Shown here: positions 8,733-12,969 of the stretch, in pieces
Position numbering within the stretch: the stretch's first letter is position 1
How the letters are laid out: each line of letters begins with the position of its first letter
Assembly: GCA_947074165.1 (NCBI GenBank)
Contig: CAMTOT010000048.1
Location: 1-12,969 of the forward strand
Direction: 5' to 3'
Source of the DNA: an uncultured Bacteroidales bacterium
Lineage (GTDB): Bacteria; Bacteroidota; Bacteroidia; Bacteroidales; JAUNSR01
Length of the DNA stretch: 12,969 nt
Position numbers and translations under genes: made by a program
Notes under the pieces: model-generated
Told to the model about the DNA's origin: nothing
Database searches by the model: none
What the model saw: the letters and a program-made list of their open reading frames with translations, nothing else

Positions 8733-9113
8733 TTAGAGAAGTATTTTATCTTTTGAAGTCACAACATCTGGGTGATGCGCGAAATCAAAAATTCCTCGTC
8801 TTACTTTTGCATGCTTTACATATTTCCCGTTATTAGTAAAGACCAAAACACATTCGTAATCTGTCATACTAATTTTCTCAATCTCTGTTTTAACATAATC
8901 GGGAAACTTCTCTTTCTTTTGTTCGGCATGTGATGAGTATGGTTTTACGATATAAGCTGTATCCCATTTGAAGTTGGTATAGTCGCTTATAAGAGAGCCG
9001 GATTCAATCACAGCCTCGCTCAGTTCTGCTTCAAATCGGTTTTCTGTATCATAGCTTGAAGTTATAATACATGCACCCAGAGCAATCATTAAAGCGAATA
9101 TAAGGTATTTCAT
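8733..9113 (-). CDS. Small lipoprotein-like protein, unrecognised
   Basis: I do not recognise this 126-residue protein. I chose the ATG at 9113 rather than the in-frame TTG at 9122, because the ATG puts the signal sequence at the very N-terminus (MKYLIFALMIALGAC). A short positively charged start, a hydrophobic core and LGAC (12-15) suggest a lipoprotein with Cys15 as the anchor, although Gly at -2 is not ideal for a lipobox. The mature part is soluble and charged. It has an acidic helix-like segment (about 21-42), then NFKWDTAYIVKPYSS (about 46-60), and beta-like FTNNGKYVKHAKV (about 92-104). The FKWDTAYIVKPY pattern resembles small, poorly characterised anchored proteins I have seen in other bacteria, but I assign no function. 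It is a single gene, convergent with the efflux operon and upstream of no other gene on its strand. It is bounded by hairpins on both sides, so it is probably transcribed alone. Confidence 0.75.
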   Translation of the reverse strand: MKYLIFALMIALGACIITSSYDTENRFEAELSEAVIESGSLISDYTNFKWDTAYIVKPYSSHAEQKKEKFPDYVKTEIEKISMTDYECVLVFTNNGKYVKHAKVRRGIFDFAHHPDVVTSKDKILL

Positions 9114-9142
9114 AATAGTCAAATTTGTTAATTAGGCTATGC

Positions 9143-9174
9143 CAAATTAAGGATTTTTGTTTTAAAATTTGAAA
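9143..9174 (-). promoter_or_regulatory. Candidate promoter of small lipoprotein-like gene
   Basis: On the minus strand TTAATTTG (9150-9143) differs from the Bacteroides -7 consensus TAnnTTTG at one base. TTTC (9174-9171) lies 20 bp upstream, one base off the -33 TTTG. Transcription would start near 9136, about 23 bases before the ATG at 9113. Matched by eye; AT-rich DNA makes chance matches common. Confidence 0.35.
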
Positions 9175-9183
9175 TACCTTTCA

Positions 9184-9231
9184 TAAAAAAAGTGTCATCA
9201 CAGTACTTTTAACATACCGTGATGACACTTT
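9184..9231 (-). terminator. Terminator of the proB-proA-argF' operon
   Basis: AAAGTGTCATCAC (9189-9201) pairs perfectly with GTGATGACACTTT (9219-9231), and after one A-C mismatch GTA (9203-9205) pairs with TAC (9215-9217). Read on the minus strand, the stem runs into seven or more consecutive T residues (to 9184), a textbook intrinsic terminator 32 bp after the argF' stop. It also insulates the next minus-strand gene from read-through. Confidence 0.92.
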
Positions 9232-9262
9232 CCTTTATTATCAGTTATTTATATTTTTCCGA

Positions 9263-10216
9263 TCAAAGAGACTCAAGTATCCTTTTAAGGACTACTTCTG
9301 CTGATATTTCTCTGTTTGCCGCTTCAGGTATCACAAGAGAACGGTCTGACTCTATCACATCATCAGTAACAATCATATTACGTCTGACCGGCAGGCAATG
9401 CATGAAAAAAGCATTATCTGTAAGTGCCATCTTTTCTGAATCTACAGTCCAGGCACGGTCTGTTGATAAAATTTTACCATAATTGGGATCTTCATAAGCA
9501 GCCCAGTTTTTAGCATAAATAAAATCAGCGCCTTCAAATGCTTTTTTCTGATCATACTCTATCGTAGCTCCATCAGTAAATTCTTTATTCAGTTCGTATC
9601 CTTCCGGATGGGTAATCACAACTTCATATCCGGCGGCTACCGCCCACTGTGCAAATGAATTTGGCACAGCCTGAGGCAAAGCACGTGGATGAGGGGCCCA
9701 TGTAAGTACTACTTTAGGGCGCTCTTTTGTCTTATGCTCCTCAATAGTAATCATATCGGCAAAGGCCTGAAGAGGATGCCCTGTAGCTGCCTCCATACTG
9801 AACACTGGTCTTCCTGAATATTTTATGAACTGATTAACGATCTTCTCGCTATAGTCATCTTCTTTATTTTCAAATGTAGCAAAAGCACGTACACCTATTA
9901 CATCACAATAACAACCCATAACAGGAATAGCTTCAAGCAGATGCTCCGGCTTGTCACTGTCCATAATTACGCCGCGTTCTGTCTCAAGCTTCCACGCTCC
10001 CTGATTAACGTCAAGAACAATAACGTTCATTCCAAGGTTGGTAGCAGCTTTCTGTGTACTTAACCTTGTACGCAGACTTGAGTTAAAGAATATCATAAGA
10101 AGAGTACGGTTCTTACCCAAATGCTGATATGCGAATCTGTCTTTTTTTACTTCCAGTGCTTCTTTTATTGCTCCTTTCAGGTCTCCCAGATCGTGAACGC
10201 TCGTAAAGTTTCTCAT
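9263..10216 (-). CDS. argF': N-succinylornithine carbamoyltransferase (SOTCase)
   Basis: A 317-residue transcarbamylase that joins carbamoyl phosphate to N-succinyl-L-ornithine, giving N-succinyl-L-citrulline, in the succinylated arginine pathway of Bacteroides-type bacteria. The carbamoyl-phosphate motif is SSLRTR (46-51), the HPLQ motif is at 147-150, and HCLPVRRNM (273-281) matches the SOTCase form of the HCLP motif. Residue 90 is proline (DKPEHL), the residue reported to select succinylornithine; N-acetylornithine transcarbamylases have glutamate there. The whole protein resembles the B. fragilis enzyme as I remember it. I chose the ATG at 10216 (MRNFTSVHDLGDL) because it matches the family start. 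An in-frame ATG at 10318 would add 34 AT-rich-encoded residues with no family resemblance. The gene follows proA after a 203-bp gap and ends 32 bp before a strong terminator. Confidence 0.93.
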   Translation of the reverse strand: MRNFTSVHDLGDLKGAIKEALEVKKDRFAYQHLGKNRTLLMIFFNSSLRTRLSTQKAATNLGMNVIVLDVNQGAWKLETERGVIMDSDKPEHLLEAIPVMGCYCDVIGVRAFATFENKEDDYSEKIVNQFIKYSGRPVFSMEAATGHPLQAFADMITIEEHKTKERPKVVLTWAPHPRALPQAVPNSFAQWAVAAGYEVVITHPEGYELNKEFTDGATIEYDQKKAFEGADFIYAKNWAAYEDPNYGKILSTDRAWTVDSEKMALTDNAFFMHCLPVRRNMIVTDDVIESDRSLVIPEAANREISAEVVLKRILESL

Positions 10217-10220
10217 ATTT

Positions 10221-10350
10221 ATGCGTATATTGTATGAATATTTTAGTTTATACGTTGAAGATACTCTATTTATGCAAATAAATACACTGTAAATGATAGT
10301 TTTTAAGCATATATGCAATAAATAAAACTATAATGTATATTAATGCAATA
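10221..10350 (-). promoter_or_regulatory. Repeated ATGCA motifs before argF', possible ArgR operator
   Basis: The 203-bp gap between proA and argF' is very AT-rich and holds repeated related motifs, given on the plus strand. ATGCAAATAAATA starts at 10272, ATGCAATAAATAAAA at 10313 and ATGCAATAAAAAA at 10343. There is also the palindrome GCATATATGC (10307-10316) and the imperfect dyad TATGCGTATATTGTATGAATA (about 10220-10240). Tandem AT-rich half-sites such as TGCAT/TGAAT resemble ARG boxes bound by ArgR. On the minus strand TTTATTTG (10282-10275) is one base from a -7 box and overlaps one repeat, as expected for repression. This suggests argF' has its own arginine-responsive promoter besides read-through from proBA. 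This is inference; the exact Bacteroidales ArgR motif is not something I can check here. Confidence 0.4.
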
Positions 10351-10419
10351 AAAAAGCAGATAACAATTCCAATATGGCTTTATTATCTCCTTTTTCGTTT
10401 TTGAGTCTGCAATGTACGG

Positions 10420-11667
10420 CTATCTTATCTGACCATTTCCGTCAATAATATATTTATAAGAGGTTATTTCACGGAGTGCCATAGGTCCTCTTGCGTGCAG
10501 CTTTTGTGTACTAATACCTATCTCAGCGCCAAAGCCAAACTGACCTCCGTCCGTAAATGCCGTCGACACATTTGTATAAACACAGGCAGCGTCAACAAGT
10601 ATTCTAAAACGTTCTTTACGAGATTCATCCTCCGTGATAATTGTCTCGCTATGCTTTGATGAATATTTAGCGATGTGTTCAAGAGCCTCAGTCATTGAAC
10701 ATACCGTTTTAATTGCAAGTTTATAGTCAAGAAACTCTGTACCGTAACTATCTTCATCCGAATGTTGCAAAAGCTCTGAAGGATAATGACCGTTCAATAC
10801 ATTAAATGCTGACTGATCTGCATAGATAATAACATTGCTTTGAGCTAACTTACCGCATAACGCAGGTAAATCTGATATTCTTTTTTCATGAATAACAAGA
10901 CAGTCTAGAGAATTGCACACGCTGACTCTCCTTGTCTTTGCATTATTAATAATAGCCGCGCCTATGCCCGTATCACCATATTTATCAAAATAGCAATGAC
11001 AAATACCTGCTCCGGTTTCTATAACCGGTATAGCGGCATTCTCCCTGACATAATTAATAAGTGAACTGCTGCCACGTGGAATTAAAAGATCAACATATCC
11101 GACTGCACTCAGCAGTTGAGCGGTAGCCTCTCGATCTGCCGGCAAAAGCGTGCAAACCGATTCTGAAATGCCATGATCCTTTAATACAGAGTGTATGACA
11201 GATACGATAGCTTTGTTTGACGCGTCTGCATCCGAACCACCTTTTAGAACAGATACATTGCCAGCTTTAAAACAAAGAGTAAATACGTCAAGACTTACAT
11301 TTGGTCTTGCCTCGTATATCGCACCTATCACCCCAAACGGTACGCTAAGCTTCGTTATCTTCATCCCGTTAGGACGTGTGTAAGATTCGAGAACCTGATT
11401 AAACGGTGAGGTCAGAGAAGCTACACTTCTTATATCTGACGCAATATCTGATATTCGTTGTTTATTGAGAAGAAGACGATCATATTTTGGATCTGATTTG
11501 TCCATACGGGCAAGATCCTTTTTATTAGCATCTATGATTGTTTCTACATTTATTTCTACCGAGTCGGCAAGAGCAAGTATCACCTTATTTATCTTGCTGT
11601 CTCCAAGCAGAAGAAGTTCTTTAGAAGCCTGGCGGGCTTGTTCAAGTGAAGGAATTATATTAGTCAT
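10420..11667 (-). CDS. proA: Gamma-glutamyl phosphate reductase
   Basis: A 415-residue cytoplasmic NADPH-dependent enzyme of the aldehyde dehydrogenase superfamily. It reduces gamma-glutamyl phosphate to glutamate-5-semialdehyde, the second step of proline synthesis. Family landmarks are IYEARPNVSLD (117-127), the cofactor-region LKGGSDA (141-147), LIPRGS (195-200), ETGAGICHCYFD (217-228) and the catalytic-cysteine motif VCNSLDCLVIH, with Cys251 as the likely nucleophile. The length is close to the 417 residues of the E. coli enzyme. The ATG at 11667 lies 9 bp after the proB stop, so the two genes should be cotranscribed and their labile phosphate intermediate passed between products made together. 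No terminator is visible after its stop at 10420; transcription may continue into argF'. Confidence 0.96.
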   Translation of the reverse strand: MTNIIPSLEQARQASKELLLLGDSKINKVILALADSVEINVETIIDANKKDLARMDKSDPKYDRLLLNKQRISDIASDIRSVASLTSPFNQVLESYTRPNGMKITKLSVPFGVIGAIYEARPNVSLDVFTLCFKAGNVSVLKGGSDADASNKAIVSVIHSVLKDHGISESVCTLLPADREATAQLLSAVGYVDLLIPRGSSSLINYVRENAAIPVIETGAGICHCYFDKYGDTGIGAAIINNAKTRRVSVCNSLDCLVIHEKRISDLPALCGKLAQSNVIIYADQSAFNVLNGHYPSELLQHSDEDSYGTEFLDYKLAIKTVCSMTEALEHIAKYSSKHSETIITEDESRKERFRILVDAACVYTNVSTAFTDGGQFGFGAEIGISTQKLHARGPMALREITSYKYIIDGNGQIR

Positions 11668-11676
11668 AATCTTTTA

Positions 11677-12762
11677 TTAATACAGATATAAATAATCATA
11701 ATGAACAAAAGGTTTCTCTCCTTTTCGTCCCATCAGTTCTCGCGCTTTATTATTATCAACAGCAATCTTTCCGACTCCAATCTGACTATTGTCAGGGCCG
11801 ATTATCTTTACGATGTCATCTGACTCAAAAACACCTTTCACGTCAATAACGCCAACCGGCAGAATACTTATGGCTTTATCTCCGTTTAATACATCTACGG
11901 CACGCTGATTTATATGTATCTCTCCTTTAGCAAATCCATCTGAATGAGCAATCCATTTCTTTACTGAAGAGACCACTTTCTGCGACGGTAGAAAACGCGT
12001 ACACACCTGAGTGCTGTTTTTGTGAAGCACCAAAGGGAGTATATCATCTGTTTTACCATTGGCAATGATCACTTCTATCCCTTCATCGGCAACCTTACGC
12101 GCTATATTGTATTTAGTGACCATACCTCCGCGACCAAAGCTCGACTTTCCGGTCTGTATGTATGAAGAAATATCAATCCTGTTAGAATCAATCTCTCTGA
12201 TCACTTCTGATGAAGGATCTGAAGGATTGCCTGTATATATACCGTTTATATTACTCAATATAATCAGAGCCTCAGACTGCATCATAGTAGCTATAAGACC
12301 TGATAACTCGTCATTGTCGGTAAACATCAGTTCAGTAACAGAGATTGTATCATTCTCATTTACTATAGGTATAACATTCTCTTCGAGCATGATATCCATA
12401 CAGTTCTTCTGATTCAGATAATGGCGGCGTGTACCAAAGTTCTCCTTGGTAGTCAATACCTGCCCGCAAGCTATGCCGTGATCTCTGAAAAGCTCATAAT
12501 AGCGATTTATCAGCTTGGCCTGACCGACAGCTGAAAAAAGCTGCCTTTGAGACACTTGATCAAGTTTATGTTTAACTTTCAGCTCACTACGTCCGGAAGC
12601 TACAGCCCCGGATGATATAAGAATCACCTGCACTCCTGCTTTATGAAGTAAAGCGACTTGATCTGTAATAGCCGACATCCTGGTAATATCCAGTGTACCG
12701 TCCTTACGTGTCAATACATTACTGCCGATCTTTACGGCAACACGTTTATACTTATACAACAT
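11677..12762 (-). CDS. proB: Glutamate 5-kinase
   Basis: A 361-residue cytoplasmic kinase that phosphorylates the gamma-carboxyl of glutamate with ATP, the first and usually proline-inhibited step of proline synthesis. The amino-acid kinase domain (about 5-255) has VKIGSNVLT (10-17 region, Lys11), the ISSGAVASG loop (49-57), the glutamate-site NENDTISV (135-142) and TDNDELSGLIA (148-158). The Asp149-Asn150-Asp151 triplet corresponds to the E. coli residues linked to glutamate binding and proline feedback. GRGGMVTK (210-217) is also present. A C-terminal PUA domain (about 275-355, from KGEIHINQRAVDVL) makes this the two-domain form, like E. coli ProB (367 residues), so feedback control is likely to be kept. 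It is the first gene of the proB-proA-argF' cluster. The ATG at 12762 places the first beta strand at the family-typical position. Confidence 0.96.
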   Translation of the reverse strand: MLYKYKRVAVKIGSNVLTRKDGTLDITRMSAITDQVALLHKAGVQVILISSGAVASGRSELKVKHKLDQVSQRQLFSAVGQAKLINRYYELFRDHGIACGQVLTTKENFGTRRHYLNQKNCMDIMLEENVIPIVNENDTISVTELMFTDNDELSGLIATMMQSEALIILSNINGIYTGNPSDPSSEVIREIDSNRIDISSYIQTGKSSFGRGGMVTKYNIARKVADEGIEVIIANGKTDDILPLVLHKNSTQVCTRFLPSQKVVSSVKKWIAHSDGFAKGEIHINQRAVDVLNGDKAISILPVGVIDVKGVFESDDIVKIIGPDNSQIGVGKIAVDNNKARELMGRKGEKPFVHYDYLYLY

Positions 12763-12857
12763 TATCTGAATGATATATTAAAGAATAGTTTTTAATATGA
12801 GAATGAATTCGCAATGTGAAGTTTTACTAACCAAAGTATACCTACGATCCGACCCTT
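12763..12857 (-). promoter_or_regulatory. Probable proB promoter region
   Basis: This 95-bp gap upstream of proB is the only place for the operon's main promoter. On the minus strand ATACTTTG (12839-12832) approximates a Bacteroides -7 box, which would start transcription near 12825 with a leader of about 60 bases. No convincing -33 TTTG is seen, and no terminator hairpin separates it from the gene fragment upstream, so read-through from that gene is also possible. Confidence 0.35.
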
Positions 12858-12920
12858 TTATTCATTAAAACCGCTCAGTTTGAGCATTTCGGAATAGTCT
12901 TGCCACTCTTTATCTTCGGT
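12858..12920 (-). CDS. Probable C-terminal fragment of an upstream gene
   Basis: One minus-strand frame stays open from the insert edge to a TAA at 12860-12858, encoding 20 residues that end YSEMLKLSGFNE. The composition is acidic, amphipathic and protein-like, and it ends 95 bp before proB on the same strand, as the tail of a neighbouring gene would. The rest of the gene is beyond the fragment. Twenty open codons can occur by chance and I do not recognise the family. Confidence 0.4.
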   Translation of the reverse strand, partial: TEDKEWQDYSEMLKLSGFNE

Positions 12921-12921
12921 T

Positions 12922-12969
12922 AGATCGGAAGAGCGTCGTGTAGGGAAAGAGTGTACGTCCTGGTGTAGA
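12922..12969 (-). other. Illumina TruSeq Read 1 / P5 adapter (non-genomic)
   Basis: 12922-12954 match the reverse complement of the 33-base TruSeq Read 1 adapter, starting AGATCGGAAGAGC. 12955-12962 (ACGTCCTG) are an i5 index, and 12963-12969 (GTGTAGA) continue into P5. From memory the index is the reverse complement of TruSeq HT index D507. This is library sequence; the last genomic base is 12921. Confidence 0.98.

Noticed and set aside
9114..9122. TTG start of the small lipoprotein-like gene
   Set aside because: An ATG three codons later places the signal sequence directly at the N-terminus and needs no rare start codon.
9219..9482. Plus-strand open frame beginning inside the operon terminator hairpin
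   Set aside because: It overlaps the hairpin and the 3' part of argF' in antisense; a shadow frame.
10217..10318. N-terminal extension of argF' from an ATG at 10318 (34 extra residues)
   Set aside because: The extra residues come from the AT-rich intergenic region, resemble no family member, and the internal ATG at 10216 matches the usual SOTCase start.
12059..12412. 117-codon plus-strand open frame inside proB
   Set aside because: It is antisense to a well-supported kinase gene, with no domain and with composition expected of a complementary frame.
1..12969. CRISPR array, tRNA/rRNA genes, insertion sequences, phage or toxin-antitoxin modules
   Set aside because: I saw no spaced direct repeats, no cloverleaf or rRNA-like stretch, no transposase or integrase, and every long gap is accounted for by short regulatory or terminator sequence.

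Overview
The window looks like a piece of a Bacteroidales (phylum Bacteroidota) genome, AT-rich and with no mobile element visible. The support is a TonB-dependent receptor paired with a DUF4249 lipoprotein, promoter-like motifs of the Bacteroides type (TTTG / TAnnTTTG), start codons without Shine-Dalgarno sequences, and an N-succinylornithine carbamoyltransferase (the Bacteroides argF' type) next to proB and proA. I cannot fix the genus.

The two ends are not genomic. Positions 1-49 and 12922-12969 are Illumina TruSeq adapters complete with 8-base indexes, so the true insert is about 50-12921. The left adapter happens to be open in frame with the first gene and would give it a false N-terminus (the known artefact peptide VQTCALPIS).

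Layout, left to right. (1) 50-2976, plus strand: a 5'-truncated outer-membrane TonB-dependent receptor and its DUF4249 lipoprotein partner, 6 bp apart. (2) 2977-3225: a weak terminator, then a regulatory region with two 12-bp operator-like palindromes spaced two helical turns apart, a promoter-like motif and a 15-codon leader ORF overlapping the next start. (3) 3226-8677, plus strand: a complete tripartite RND efflux operon (lipidated periplasmic adaptor, inner-membrane pump, TolC-like outer-membrane factor). It ends in a strong hairpin shared with a convergent gene. (4) 8733-9113, minus strand: a small unrecognised lipoprotein-like protein. (5) 9184-12762, minus strand: proB-proA-argF', ending in a strong hairpin. 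(6) 12858-12920, minus strand: probably the last 20 codons of another gene, cut by the fragment end.

ProB and ProA convert glutamate to glutamate-5-semialdehyde, the proline precursor. ArgF' carries out the carbamoylation step of the succinylated arginine pathway, so this operon joins two glutamate-derived amino-acid routes. A 203-bp gap before argF' carries repeated ATGCA-type motifs that could be a separate arginine-responsive operator. The efflux operon appears to be under an unlinked, probably TetR-like, repressor: two operators are visible but no regulator gene is in the window. I see no clearly new biological system here; the most useful observations are the adapter ends, the twin operator, the argF' upstream motifs and some residue-level details.
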